From Bacillus sp. REN3 (lineage in GTDB: Bacteria > Bacillota > Bacilli > Bacillales > Cytobacillaceae), in NCBI RefSeq assembly GCF_017912555.1, contig NZ_JAERSD010000007.1, positions 62,001 to 126,000 of the forward strand: 64,000 nucleotides of DNA, in the 5' to 3' direction. The notes under the pieces were generated by a model that was not told the DNA's origin, made no database searches, and saw only the letters and a list, made by a program, of their open reading frames with translations. Positions within the stretch are counted from its first letter, which is position 1. Every line of letters starts with the position of its first letter. This document shows, in pieces, positions 1 through 8,626 of the stretch. A program made the position numbers and the translations under genes.

Positions 1-1
1 G

Positions 2-1243
2 CCGATAAAATTATCTGTACACAAAGACCCTTATGGAAAGATCATTGAAAAAGCGGCAGGTTATCTGGATTGTAAGGCTGAACACACTTTTGCCGTAAGA
101 GACGGGAACGGGGCAGAAACATTTGTCCTGGGGGTTGGGGAAGAGGCATTGATCCAGGCATTGAGCGTAGGGGATGAGGTTTTTTTCACGGATACGCGTA
201 ACAGGAGACGGAAATTGAAGGTAATGGAGATTATCAGTCCTTCGTGTGTCAGTGTCGAGGTCAACAGTACTTCCTATATAGATGATCGTACCCTCTTAAA
301 CTTTAAAACAAGGAGCAGCCAAATTAAGCCCCTTATTCCCGAACCAGTTGAAATTTCCGTTATCAGGGGGGATTCTTTAAGACTATATCTCGACCAGGAT
401 AAGGAAGGGCAGGCAGACTCGAAGAAAGGGCCGCCCGGAGTACCCGTCACTTTGGCAAAAGCCTTTCGCAATGTCCGGATGAATGATCCCGTCTATATTG
501 ATGATGGAAAAATCCATGGCCTTGTCAAAAGAATCACGAAAGAATTCATTGAAATCCAGATTGAATTTCCCGTCGTCAAGCCGGCAAAGATAAAAGAAGG
601 AAAAGGATTGAATATCCCTGATTCGTTCCTAAGCCTGAATGTTCCCGCATTAACTGGCAAGGACTTTTTCGACTTGGAATTTGTCGCGAAACATGCAGAT
701 ATTATAGGGATCTCCTTTGTCCATTCCCCGCTCGATTTGATCAAACTCCGGGAAGGATTGGAGCGGCATTCAGCCAGCCATCTTCCGGTCGTAGCAAAAA
801 TCGAGACAAAGGATGCTATTCATCATCTTGGCCGGATTATCATGGAAGGATTGAAATTCCGCGGATTTGGGCTGATGATTGCACGGGGGGACCTGGCAGT
901 TGAGGTGGGAGCGGAAAATCTGTCTTTTGTGCAGGATGAAATTGTATCCATTTGTTCGGCTGCACACATCCCTGTTATTTGGGCAACAGGAGTATTGGAA
1001 AAATTGACAAAAAAAGGGCTCCCTTCACGATCAGAAATAACAGATGTGGCACAAGCGAAAAGGGCGGCTTGTATCATGCTTAACAAAGGCCCTTATATTG
1101 TCGATTCGGTTACATTATTAGCTAAATTGCTCCATACTGAGAAATTGAATCCGCCAAGAGAGGTGCCAGGCGAAAAGGACCTTGTTTCCCAGTATGGTAT
1201 CTTCCCTGACGGTTCATATCGCGTAAAAATGACCATTGATTAA
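2..1243 (+). CDS. Pyruvate kinase-like protein, 5' end outside the window
   Basis: The reading frame is open from base 2, so the gene starts before the window; about 414 codons are visible. The C-terminal half is a pyruvate kinase (beta/alpha) barrel: LNVPALTGKD, the catalytic lysine motif VAKIETKD, the metal/substrate motif IARGDLAVEVG, and ATGVLEK in place of the family's ATQMLES. The usual SGETA loop is replaced by MLNKGPYI. The protein ends soon after the barrel, so the C-terminal allosteric domain of housekeeping pyruvate kinase is absent. Ahead of the barrel there seem to be two B-domain-like stretches (SVGDEVFFTDT and MNDPVYIDDGKIHG) rather than one. It is probably a paralogue of the glycolytic enzyme; its substrate is not established. 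A hairpin terminator follows at 1524. Confidence 0.75.
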   Translation, partial: PIKLSVHKDPYGKIIEKAAGYLDCKAEHTFAVRDGNGAETFVLGVGEEALIQALSVGDEVFFTDTRNRRRKLKVMEIISPSCVSVEVNSTSYIDDRTLLNFKTRSSQIKPLIPEPVEISVIRGDSLRLYLDQDKEGQADSKKGPPGVPVTLAKAFRNVRMNDPVYIDDGKIHGLVKRITKEFIEIQIEFPVVKPAKIKEGKGLNIPDSFLSLNVPALTGKDFFDLEFVAKHADIIGISFVHSPLDLIKLREGLERHSASHLPVVAKIETKDAIHHLGRIIMEGLKFRGFGLMIARGDLAVEVGAENLSFVQDEIVSICSAAHIPVIWATGVLEKLTKKGLPSRSEITDVAQAKRAACIMLNKGPYIVDSVTLLAKLLHTEKLNPPREVPGEKDLVSQYGIFPDGSYRVKMTID

Positions 1244-1523
1244 CATCGCAACGGGCTTCCAGAAGCCGCGAGTCTGCCCTGCAGCGTTCTCCTTCCATGC
1301 ACCAGTACGAACATGTCCTCCGTGCGAAGAAACTCGGTAGGCAGCATCTAATCCGCAGGTGCGAGAAGCTTCTGCCTGCAACCAATGAAACGGTCATGGG
1401 GAACATCAACTCCGGCAATGAATCTTCCCTTTCGCCAGTACTCAAAAAAACTCCCTTGAGAAAAGGCCTTGGAACGGATCAGCAGGCGGAAATTGAATGC
1501 TAGACATGGCCTCAGCCGACAAA
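1244..1523. other. Intergenic stretch without a recognisable gene
   Basis: About 280 bases between the pyruvate-kinase-like gene and the shared terminator. Short open frames exist on both strands, but none has a ribosome binding site with a plausible protein behind it. I see no RNA gene or repeat. Confidence 0.5.
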
Positions 1524-1557
1524 GGAGGCTAGCCATATGGCCAGCCTCCCTTTTTTC
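1524..1557. terminator. Bidirectional hairpin terminator
   Basis: GGAGGCTAGCC is followed by a short ATAT loop and GGCCAGCCTCC, then a run of six T. Read on the minus strand, the same hairpin closes the MMPL exporter gene that ends at 1556. It serves two converging genes. Confidence 0.8.
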
Positions 1558-4500
1558 ATTCGTTTGCAGTTCTCTTGAATGGCCACCAGTTTGCTTTCCC
1601 GAAGTTCTTCACCATGACCGGGATGAACAACGGAAGCATGACGAAAGCATACAGGAACAGCCCGACAAGCAGGATGGATGCAATTTGGAGCAGCGACAGC
1701 ATTCCCGACGGCATCATCGCTGCAAAAGTTCCGCCAAGGATGATTGCAGCGGAAATGATGACAGTGCCCATTTTCCTCATTGACAGCAGCATCGCCTCTG
1801 GGACGGAAAGGTCCTTGTATTCATTGAACCGGTCCATCAGGAAGATGCTGTAATCGACACCTAATGCTACTAGGATGACAAAAGCGAAGAACGGAACCGC
1901 CCAACTGATGCCTGTGTAGCCAAGAATGTTCACGAAAATCATTTCATTGACAGCCATTGCCGTATAGTACGTTAAAATCAATGAACCAATGATATAGATT
2001 GGCATGATGATCGAACGGAAGAGGAAGACAAGGATGATCGCGATCCCCATCAGCATCAGTATGACGGTTCTTGAATAGTCCTTGCCTGACATCGTATCGA
2101 GGTCGGCGTTTGTGCTCGTGATGCCTCCGATTGCTACATCCGCGTTCTCAAGCTTCGTTCCTTTTGTCGCCCGGCCGATCGCTTCCTTGAGATCATCAAC
2201 CTGGGCAATCGCTTCATTCGAGTATGGATTTGCCTCGAGGATGACATCCATTGTCATGACTTTACGGTCTTTTGACATGTAAACATCGAATACCTGTGTG
2301 AATTCCTCATTATCCAGCGCCTCTTCCGGCAGGTAGAAACCGTTGGACCCGGACTTGGAAAGGCCATCCAAATAATCCTGGGCAGATCCGAGGCCATCGG
2401 AAACTTTATTTAGGCCGTCCGCGCTCTGGCCAAGTCCATCCGTAAGCTGGCTCAACTGGCCGCCAAGACCGCCGAAACCATCCAGGAGCTGCTGCTGCCC
2501 GGCATTGATTCCTGACAAGCCATTCGTCAATTTCGGGAAGTAATCAACGATTTGACCCTGGCCACTCGCAAGCGTATTGAGGCCCTTTTGCTGGAGTTCA
2601 ATACCATCAATCAGCTGCTGGATCCCTGGACCGAACTTCTCCTGCTCAGCCAGCGCCGCTGCAAAATGCCTGTTCGCCTCAGCCATGCCTCCGTTCAGTT
2701 GGGTTAAGCCAGCGTTTAATTGATTGATAGCTTCGGAAGTTTGGCCGATCTGCTTTTGAATCTCAGAAATGGTTCCTTTTAAGATAAGGTAATTTTGATC
2801 TGCTTTCAAAGTCCCATCACGAGTTTCAAGATAGCCAAAGAGCTGCTGGTTTGTCTTGTCAAGTCCGCCAGCAAGCTGGGCTAACCCGTCCCCAGCCTGC
2901 TTGTAACCTGACTCGATCTCTGTAATCTTTCCCTGGATCTCTACATAGCCAGCCTGCAGCTTCTTGTAGCCGGCGAGCAGCTCTTCCGCTCCGCTCTTCG
3001 CTTCTTCCAACCCTGCTTTCAGCTGGCCGGAGCCTGCGGATCCCTTGCGGATGCCATCTTCGATTCTAGCAAGGTTCGTCTGGATTTCTCCCAAACCAGA
3101 CTTAAGTTCACCGGTCCCTTTGATCAATTCATTGATGCCAGCGGTGGCTCCTTTTAACTCAGGCTCTGAATTCGAAAGCTCGGTTTCAGCCTTTTCCAGG
3201 CCTTCACTGATTTTATTTAGACCTTCTTTGCCTTCACCAAGTCCTGATTCCAGGGTTTCCGCCTGTTTGGAAACAAAGAAATCTTCGATTGGCTCCCCTG
3301 TCGGCCTTGTTACAGAGCGGACCGTATCAACCAGATCCACTTTTTCCAATTCGCGGCTTATTTTTTCGGCGAGCTCCACATATTCCGCAGAATCCATTCT
3401 CTCATCATTCTTCAAAATGATCTGTGTGGGCATGGATTCCCCTGGTCCAAAGCTGTCTGCAATAGCATTGAAGGCCTTGATAGAATTCACATCGCCACTG
3501 ATCTCCTCAAGCGAGTTATAGCTTAACTTTCCGTCATAAGTGACGAGGAATGGCGTGACGACAGCAGCAACGACCAGCAACGCCAGGAAAGGGCGGGCAA
3601 GCGAGAAGCTCCCGACTGTTCCCCATAGCTTGCTTTCACTATGCCCGGCACTTCTCTTTGATGGCCAGAAAATTTTCTGCCCCAGTACCGCCATGAAGAA
3701 GGGTACGATCGTGAACAATGCGAGGAGAAGAATCGCCACCCCGATCGCTACAGCCGCAGCGGATTGATACAGGATGAACTGTGAAAATCCGATTGCCGCG
3801 AAACCAATCATAACGGCAATTCCGCTGAAAAACACGGTCCGGCCAGCGTTTTTATACGTCTCAACAATGGCTGCCGGTACGCTTTCATAGTGAGCAAGCT
3901 CTTCCTTGAAGCGGCTGAGCAGCAAGATACAATAGTCTGTTCCTATGCCAAAAAGGACAGCGACAAGGAAAATCTGGGTATAGTTCGATAATGGGAAGTC
4001 GAATTTATCAACAAGCATGGCCACGATGGACTGGGAGACAAGGTAACTGACCCCAACTGTCAACAGCGGGATGATAGGCGCTATGACCGACCTGAACACA
4101 AGCAGCAGGACGACAAGGATAAAGACGACAGTAATCCCTTCCGTTTTCTTAAGTCCTTCCTCCGAGCTGTTCATCAAGTCTTCGTTGATTAGCCACTGGC
4201 TGGTATAATAATGATCCACTTCGATCTCTTCGATGGTTTCATACATCAGCTTGCTTAGTTCGGCTGGTTCGCGTCCATTCCAGCTTACCGTCACAGAGGC
4301 AAGGATCGACTTTCCGTCATCCGAAACGAGCTGTTCCTCCAGGCTTTCTTCGTTGAAGTGGGTAAGGATGTCAGTGATCCCGATTTCTTCGCTGTTTTTC
4401 TCCAGCTTTCGGATTGCTTTTTCCGCTTCAGCAATCTCATCTTTTCTCAGCTTTTTATCATTGCGAAAAACGAGCGCCACTTGTGTTTCATCTCCGCCGC

Positions 4501-4684
4501 CCTCCTGTTTCCGGACATCCTCCATGATTTTGCCGGCCAAGGTCGATGAATATTCATCAGGAACGGTTATCTGGCCTTTATCACGGACAAGCTGCGCCAT
4601 ATCAGGCGCCACGACGAACAGACTTGCAGCAACCAGGATCCATGCGATGATGACAAGCCATTTCTGTTTGATGATAGAATTCAT
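1556..4684 (-). CDS. ydgH: MMPL/RND-family membrane transporter (YdgH-like)
   Basis: A 1042-residue membrane protein of the MMPL family (RND superfamily), proton-driven exporters in the cytoplasmic membrane. One N-terminal transmembrane segment (about 9–28) precedes an extracellular loop. A first membrane block (about 170–370) contains FGIGTDYCILLLSRFKEE, and a second near the C-terminus contains VALGVDYSIFLMDRFNEY; these are the paired GxxxDY motifs of proton relay in the family. Between them lies a long extracellular region (about 470–790) rich in regularly spaced Gly and Leu (GLxxLxxG), predicted helical or coiled-coil, as in YdgH/YhgE-type proteins. The MarR gene lies just upstream with a 2-base gap, so the pair is one operon as ydgG–ydgH in B. 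subtilis. Substrate unknown; an amphiphile or drug is the usual inference. Confidence 0.88.
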   Translation of the reverse strand: MNSIIKQKWLVIIAWILVAASLFVVAPDMAQLVRDKGQITVPDEYSSTLAGKIMEDVRKQEGGGDETQVALVFRNDKKLRKDEIAEAEKAIRKLEKNSEEIGITDILTHFNEESLEEQLVSDDGKSILASVTVSWNGREPAELSKLMYETIEEIEVDHYYTSQWLINEDLMNSSEEGLKKTEGITVVFILVVLLLVFRSVIAPIIPLLTVGVSYLVSQSIVAMLVDKFDFPLSNYTQIFLVAVLFGIGTDYCILLLSRFKEELAHYESVPAAIVETYKNAGRTVFFSGIAVMIGFAAIGFSQFILYQSAAAVAIGVAILLLALFTIVPFFMAVLGQKIFWPSKRSAGHSESKLWGTVGSFSLARPFLALLVVAAVVTPFLVTYDGKLSYNSLEEISGDVNSIKAFNAIADSFGPGESMPTQIILKNDERMDSAEYVELAEKISRELEKVDLVDTVRSVTRPTGEPIEDFFVSKQAETLESGLGEGKEGLNKISEGLEKAETELSNSEPELKGATAGINELIKGTGELKSGLGEIQTNLARIEDGIRKGSAGSGQLKAGLEEAKSGAEELLAGYKKLQAGYVEIQGKITEIESGYKQAGDGLAQLAGGLDKTNQQLFGYLETRDGTLKADQNYLILKGTISEIQKQIGQTSEAINQLNAGLTQLNGGMAEANRHFAAALAEQEKFGPGIQQLIDGIELQQKGLNTLASGQGQIVDYFPKLTNGLSGINAGQQQLLDGFGGLGGQLSQLTDGLGQSADGLNKVSDGLGSAQDYLDGLSKSGSNGFYLPEEALDNEEFTQVFDVYMSKDRKVMTMDVILEANPYSNEAIAQVDDLKEAIGRATKGTKLENADVAIGGITSTNADLDTMSGKDYSRTVILMLMGIAIILVFLFRSIIMPIYIIGSLILTYYTAMAVNEMIFVNILGYTGISWAVPFFAFVILVALGVDYSIFLMDRFNEYKDLSVPEAMLLSMRKMGTVIISAAIILGGTFAAMMPSGMLSLLQIASILLVGLFLYAFVMLPLFIPVMVKNFGKANWWPFKRTANE

Positions 4685-4686
4685 GG

Positions 4687-5142
4687 TTACTCCACCTTAC
4701 CTTTTGTTTCAATTAAAATGTTATTCAATTTCTCATACGTGTTCAGGAACTGGACAATTTCGGTTTGGTCGAACCTTGCAATAAGCGACTCAACAAGTGC
4801 ATGGATCCGTTCTTCCGTTTTGAAGAACAATTCCTTCCCCTTATCGGTCAGTGTCAGATAGACGACGCGGCGGTCATTTTCATCCCGGGTCCGCTGGATC
4901 AATCCTTTTTCCCACATCCTTGTGATGATGGCCGTGATCGCACTCTTCTTGACATCGAAAACCTCGGCCAGCTCAGATGATGTGCACGTGCCAACCTTAT
5001 TGATATACCTGAGAGTGTAATGCTGGTCATTCGTCAGGTCCGCGCCAATCTGATCCTTTATCAGTCCCTCGGCAATTTTATTCACCGAAAAAGAAAGATT
5101 GATATAATGGTCGACCAGTTCCTTGATTGGTTTTTCATACAT
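4687..5142 (-). CDS. ydgG: MarR-family transcriptional regulator (YdgG-like)
   Basis: A 151-residue winged-helix regulator. The MarR core is visible: TSSELAEVFDVKKSAITAIITRM as recognition region (about 55–77) and the wing DENDRRVVYLTLTDKGKEL (about 86–104), flanked by dimerisation helices. It probably binds near its own promoter and is released by a ligand exported by the adjacent MMPL protein, the normal logic for MarR–transporter pairs. It is the first gene of the two-gene operon, 2 bases before the transporter start. The AT-rich stretch upstream (5150–5250) would hold promoter and operator; an inverted ACTGTTCAACTATTTAACTA-like tract there is a candidate but not clean enough to call. Confidence 0.87.
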   Translation of the reverse strand: MYEKPIKELVDHYINLSFSVNKIAEGLIKDQIGADLTNDQHYTLRYINKVGTCTSSELAEVFDVKKSAITAIITRMWEKGLIQRTRDENDRRVVYLTLTDKGKELFFKTEERIHALVESLIARFDQTEIVQFLNTYEKLNNILIETKGKVE

Positions 5143-5283
5143 CTTTATTTATTCACCTCACATATGGATTATTCTACAATTTAACTGTTCAACTATTTAA
5201 CTATTAACCTCATTAACTTTAATTCTTTTTCCTTTCTCTGTCAATATCATAAAAAAAAGGACTTGCCGTATTCGGCAGCCCAT

Positions 5284-5712
5284 CTAAAAAGTATTATAAA
5301 TATTTTCGCATTCTGCTCCTGTCGGTTCATAAAAGCAATGAAGTTTATAGCGCCCTACTAATGGCTGATTGTACCATGTCGGCGGGCAATCCCCTGGCGG
5401 CCTGAAATACCAGAGGCTGTATTTTGACGGCCATAAGCGCTCTCCCTTGACCGAACGCCTTGCCAATCGCCGTTCCGACTCCCTGGCCCGTTGGTAAAAA
5501 TATCCCTTCTGGACCGCTTCGAATGCATGCTCCTGATACACCATATGCGGAATCGTCCTTATGCCCTTGAAATCAGAGCAATTCGCCCTGATCCTGTTGA
5601 CCCCGACATTCCCTACCATCAGCATGCCCTCTGGTCCTTCTCCCTCTGCCTCGGCGCGAAGAAGCCGGGCGAGCAGGTTCAAATCTGCGTCTGTATGCTT
5701 CACTACTGCCAT
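5284..5712 (-). CDS. cwlJ: Spore cortex-lytic cell wall hydrolase, CwlJ type
   Basis: A 142-residue hydrolase_2 family protein with no signal peptide, the size and form of CwlJ. CwlJ sits in the spore coat and degrades cortex peptidoglycan during germination, especially in response to Ca-dipicolinate. Family hallmarks are ARLLRAEAEGEG with the conserved Glu near the N-terminus, MVGNVGVNRI, and aromatic FYQRARE and LWYFRPPGDCPP segments. Unlike SleB it has no peptidoglycan-binding domain. In B. subtilis cwlJ pairs with gerQ; here the upstream neighbour is a different small FGY-rich protein, and no GerQ is seen in the window. Expression late in the mother cell is expected from the family but no sigma-E or sigma-K promoter was confirmed. 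Confidence 0.87.
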   Translation of the reverse strand: MAVVKHTDADLNLLARLLRAEAEGEGPEGMLMVGNVGVNRIRANCSDFKGIRTIPHMVYQEHAFEAVQKGYFYQRARESERRLARRSVKGERLWPSKYSLWYFRPPGDCPPTWYNQPLVGRYKLHCFYEPTGAECENIYNTF

Positions 5713-5782
5713 CGCATAACCCCCACCATCTTATTGTTACAGTTTATTTGCAAACGGCTCGGGCTATAACCGAAATCATCCA

Positions 5783-6052
5783 TCACCAAAAATATGGATA
5801 ACCACCGTATGGGTAAGCGAAAGGATATGAGTAATATGGATACCCATAGCCATAGAACGGGCTGAACAGCGCTGCTCCCAACAATCCGCCTGCCAATCCC
5901 CCGAAGAATGGTCCCCCAAAGAACGGCCGCCCGAAACCAAAGCCAAACGGGCGCCCGAAACCGAATGGCCGGATCCTCATATCAGCTTGCTCAATTGGCA
6001 GTTGATGGCTGTCCCTCATCACACTGGGCGAATACTGGATGTCTGTAGTCAT
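5783..6052 (-). CDS. Small Gly/Phe/Tyr/Pro-rich protein, probably spore coat
   Basis: An 89-residue protein of strongly biased composition. After a normal N-terminus of about 28 residues it becomes repeats of FGFGRPF and GGPFFGG, then a Tyr/Pro-rich tail (YGYPYYSYPFAYPYGGYPYFW). It is not GerQ, although it lies directly upstream of cwlJ on the same strand, 70 bases away. Such low-complexity FGY-rich proteins are typical of spore coat or crust assembly. The location in a spore cluster and possible co-transcription with cwlJ support that role; it is inference, because no named family is recognised. A ribosome binding site (GAGG) sits about 8 bases before the ATG. Confidence 0.6.
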   Translation of the reverse strand: MTTDIQYSPSVMRDSHQLPIEQADMRIRPFGFGRPFGFGFGRPFFGGPFFGGLAGGLLGAALFSPFYGYGYPYYSYPFAYPYGGYPYFW

Positions 6053-6263
6053 CTCTTTGCCTCCTCGTTTTGTTATGGTAAAAATGTCCCCAGGAATCTG
6101 GGTTACTAAAGATTATGCATCCGCATAAAATATTCTTGGGTATTCGACCAGTTTCAAGCAGATATTTTGCCGGCTGACTGGTAAAGCGACAGGAAAATTA
6201 CAAAGAACAAAAGGGCCATTGGCTGCATATAGTACCTCAAAGAAGTCATAAGGATGAAAATAC

Positions 6264-6533
6264 ATGTCAATCACGATCAACCTGTTTTACATGAAGGTGA
6301 ACAGTATTTCAGGGAATGGTTCAATCACAATCGGTTCCGCAGCCCATAACAGCCATACGGCGAAGAGCAAATCGCTCGGGGTCAATTCTTCCTATGGAGA
6401 TACCTCGCCTGCAGAGGCATTGATGGATAATGTCTATATTGATCCGGATATTAACGACCAGACTGATATCGCCAATTCTGATTCCACGAACCTCGGGGTT
6501 CCACTCATACCTTTTGACGAACCCGTTCTCTAA
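6264..6533 (+). CDS. GerPA/GerPF-like spore germination protein
   Basis: An 89-residue protein with the GerPA/GerPF pattern: a hydrophobic start INLFYMKVNSISGNGS, the ITIGSAAHNSHTAKSKSLGVN core and a GDTSP turn. GerP proteins are small structural proteins of the inner coat region that let germinants reach their receptors. The next gene downstream is a paralogue with the same NSHTAxSK core, so the two arose by tandem duplication. The ribosome binding site AAGGATG precedes the ATG. The C-terminal tail (acidic, ending in FDEPVL) is unlike the paralogue. It is not part of a full gerPABCDEF operon here. Confidence 0.72.
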   Translation: MSITINLFYMKVNSISGNGSITIGSAAHNSHTAKSKSLGVNSSYGDTSPAEALMDNVYIDPDINDQTDIANSDSTNLGVPLIPFDEPVL

Positions 6534-6578
6534 CTTTTTCTGCATTCTGGACCGACTTTTGAAAAGAGGAGCTTTCTG

Positions 6579-6821
6579 ATGCCTTATCAAATCAATATTT
6601 TCAACATCAAAGTGAATGGGGTAACGCAAAACGGCAACCTAGATATTGGCCCGACTGTGCATAACAGCCATACAGCAAACAGCAAAAATTTCGGAGTGAA
6701 CCTTTCGCTTGGCGACCTGTCCCCGACTGCTTCTTGCATGAACACAGGAATCATTGACACGGATGTAAGCGACCAGGACCAAATCGCCAATCCATCAGCC
6801 CCTATTGCCAACCAGCTTTAA
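6579..6821 (+). CDS. GerPA/GerPF-like spore germination protein, paralogue
   Basis: An 80-residue paralogue of the preceding protein: INIFNIKVNGVTQNGNLDIG, then TVHNSHTANSKNFGVN and GDLSP align with it residue by residue. It has its own ribosome binding site (GAGGAG) 9 bases before the ATG. The 45-base gap suggests a single transcript with the gene before and the alpha-crystallin gene after. The family role is in germinant permeation of the coat; a specific role for this copy is unknown. Confidence 0.7.
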   Translation: MPYQINIFNIKVNGVTQNGNLDIGPTVHNSHTANSKNFGVNLSLGDLSPTASCMNTGIIDTDVSDQDQIANPSAPIANQL

Positions 6822-6850
6822 CAGCGGCACGCTGACATTGGAGGATTGCC

Positions 6851-7273
6851 ATGGATATAGAGAAAGTCACGAAGTGGCTTGAATTGACGAATAAGTATCA
6901 AAAAAATGATTTCTGGAGAAGTCTTTTCGAAAATTCCATCCCGGAACAGTTACTGAAATCGGAAAGGATCCTTCCCCTTTATGATCTCTACCAAAATGAT
7001 ACGCATATAAGCGTTCTGGTTGAAGTACCTGGCTTGACTGAAAAAGATTTGTCGATCGCCTTGCGCCAAAAAAACATCCTAATCATCAAAGGATCAGCGA
7101 AACCTTTTTTTCCCGCCGAAATGGAGGTCAAACAAGAAAGGTATTACGGGGAGTTCGAGCGGATGATTCCCCTTCCCGAACCGACTGACACACGATTCCT
7201 CCAGCTGAATTTTTACAACGGGCTCTTGCAGATTACGTATCCCCGCCCGTCCGTATTACCGCCAGGCAATTGA
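6851..7273 (+). CDS. Alpha-crystallin (Hsp20) domain protein, CotM/CotP-like
   Basis: A 140-residue small heat-shock family protein. The alpha-crystallin domain spans about residues 48–133: ISVLVEVPGLTEKDLSIAL, ILIIKGSA, the YYGEFERMIPLP strand and the family's C-terminal block NGLLQITYPR. The usual A-x-x-x-n-G-v-L motif is reduced to LNFYNGLLQITY. The 47-residue N-terminal arm lacks obvious repeats. In B. subtilis the related CotM and CotP are spore coat proteins. The gene follows the two GerP-like genes by 29 bases, so a coat role is more likely than a general chaperone role, but this is inferred from context. Confidence 0.72.
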   Translation: MDIEKVTKWLELTNKYQKNDFWRSLFENSIPEQLLKSERILPLYDLYQNDTHISVLVEVPGLTEKDLSIALRQKNILIIKGSAKPFFPAEMEVKQERYYGEFERMIPLPEPTDTRFLQLNFYNGLLQITYPRPSVLPPGN

Positions 7274-7285
7274 AAATGGTGTTAG

Positions 7286-7311
7286 GGAGCCTTTGGAAAG
7301 GCTCTCTTTCC
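7286..7311 (+). terminator. Hairpin terminator after the spore gene cluster
   Basis: GAGCCTT, loop TGGA, AAGGCTC, then TCTTTCC. It lies 13 bases after the alpha-crystallin gene. The T-tract is imperfect. Confidence 0.55.
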
Positions 7312-7437
7312 ATTTCATAGGCCAATCAAATCCTGGATATTTCTTCCTCGCTGGCACTTCCGCGTTTCCATGGCGGAAAGGCGGGTAAAACGATATTACC
7401 TGGTGCAGGGAAAAATCTTGAAAGCGAGGGATGACAG

Positions 7438-7707
7438 ATGGCTGGAAACAATCAAAACAATGAAACCGAACAGAAAGAATATTTCAAGGACCGCGCCGGA
7501 ACGGATGAAGCAAGATTCCATGCCGTTCCTCATGATGACGAAGGGTGGGCCGTCAAACGGGAAGGCCAGGACGAGCCGGAATTCACCTCAGGTTCAAAAT
7601 CCGAAGTTGTCAATGAAGCGAAAAAACTGGCTGAGGATGCTGGGACGATGGCTTACATCCATGATGAGGATGGGCAGATCGAGGATCAATACAATTACAG
7701 TAACTAA
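7438..7707 (+). CDS. DUF2188 domain protein
   Basis: An 89-residue soluble, acidic protein. The DUF2188 pattern is visible from about residue 27: FHAVPHDDEGWAVKREGQ, then SKSEVVNEAKKLAEDAG and a terminal YIHDEDGQIEDQYNY. Function of this widespread small domain is not known. It starts at an ATG preceded by GAGGGATG and stands alone between two hairpin terminators. The first 25 residues are low-complexity and rich in Asn, Gln and Glu. Confidence 0.75.
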   Translation: MAGNNQNNETEQKEYFKDRAGTDEARFHAVPHDDEGWAVKREGQDEPEFTSGSKSEVVNEAKKLAEDAGTMAYIHDEDGQIEDQYNYSN

Positions 7708-7754
7708 GAGTGGCAATCCATAAGACGATTGCCAAGATGAGCTAAATGACCTGA

Positions 7755-7800
7755 TAAAAAAAGAAGCCTTGCTGGGATTGCCCATGCAAGGCTTTCACTT
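7755..7800. terminator. Bidirectional hairpin terminator
   Basis: AAGCCTTGC and GCAAGGCTT form a 9-bp stem around a 13-base loop. An A-tract lies on the left (U-tract for the minus strand) and TTTCACTTTT on the right. It separates the DUF2188 gene from the convergent FAD protein gene. Confidence 0.75.
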
Positions 7801-8364
7801 TTACTTCTTCAGCACATCGTGGTCGACATAACGCTCGCCATTCAGCTCGCTGATGACATTGATGGCGACTTTGGCTCCGTCACCAGCCGTGATGATCGTA
7901 TGCATGCTGACGCCTGCGCATGTGCCAGCTGCCCAGACTCCTTCCAGGTTCGTCTTGCCGGCAGCATCGACATCGAAAACTGTCTTGATCCTTGGCTCAG
8001 TGCCGGCCTTCGTTTTCAGGCCTGACGCTTCAGCGAGGTCCGTCATCATCCCTGTCGCAAGGATGACATGCTTTGCCTCATACTCGCCGTTCTCGGTTTC
8101 GATTTTGATGCTTTCCCCGTTCCTATTGATGGCGGTTACATTTGTTTCCACAAGTTCCGCCCCGAACTTTTTCGCCTGCGCAATCCCGGTATCGACCAGA
8201 TCTGGCCCTGAGATTTCAGGCACACCGTAATGATTCTCCATCCAGGCACGCTTCGTGACACTCTTGTTGCTGTCGAGCATGATGGTTTTCTTACCAGCCT
8301 TTGCCGCGAAAATAGCCGCGCTGCCGCCAGCTGGTCCAGATCCAATAATCGCTACATCATACAT
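7801..8364 (-). CDS. Minimal FAD-binding thioredoxin-reductase-like protein
   Basis: A 187-residue flavoprotein resembling only the FAD domain of thioredoxin reductase. The N-terminal dinucleotide motif is IIGSGPAGGSAAIFA (residues 6–20), ATGMMTD matches the central ATG motif, and the second FAD motif is GVWAAGTCAG with ITAGDGAKVAI (about 142–170). The whole NADPH-binding domain and the redox CxxC found in real TrxB (compare 41,047) are missing, so it cannot act as a self-contained thioredoxin reductase. The sequence is intact without frameshifts, so it looks like a genuine short family rather than a broken gene. It might need a partner reductase; substrate unknown. A terminator lies immediately downstream and GGAGGAATT precedes the ATG. 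Confidence 0.72.
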   Translation of the reverse strand: MYDVAIIGSGPAGGSAAIFAAKAGKKTIMLDSNKSVTKRAWMENHYGVPEISGPDLVDTGIAQAKKFGAELVETNVTAINRNGESIKIETENGEYEAKHVILATGMMTDLAEASGLKTKAGTEPRIKTVFDVDAAGKTNLEGVWAAGTCAGVSMHTIITAGDGAKVAINVISELNGERYVDHDVLKK

Positions 8365-8626
8365 AGGAAAATTCCTCCTTTTTTGTTTCTATTATTTATC
8401 TTAACAAATATTTCATTCAAGTAGCTAATAGTTTGAAGCCAAAATATTTTTCAGCCTTATTTATCGGGAAGTGAAACACTCCGATAGGATGAAAGGCAAC
8501 TACAAGGAAGGTACCTATTATTTGCTATCTACGTATGATACTTTTTATTGATATCCATTAGACATATACTGATATTAAAGCGGAAATGCATGGCAAGCTG
8601 ATTTTCGGAAAGAAAGGAGACTAAAG

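Noticed and set aside
1297-1503. 68-codon frame between the pyruvate-kinase-like gene and the MMPL gene
   Set aside because: No ribosome binding site, no family, and overlapping frames of equal quality on the other strand.
3045-3521. 158-codon plus-strand frame antisense to the MMPL gene
   Set aside because: It mirrors the coding bias of the MMPL gene on the other strand and has no ribosome binding site; Ser/Phe-rich composition is typical of such shadows.
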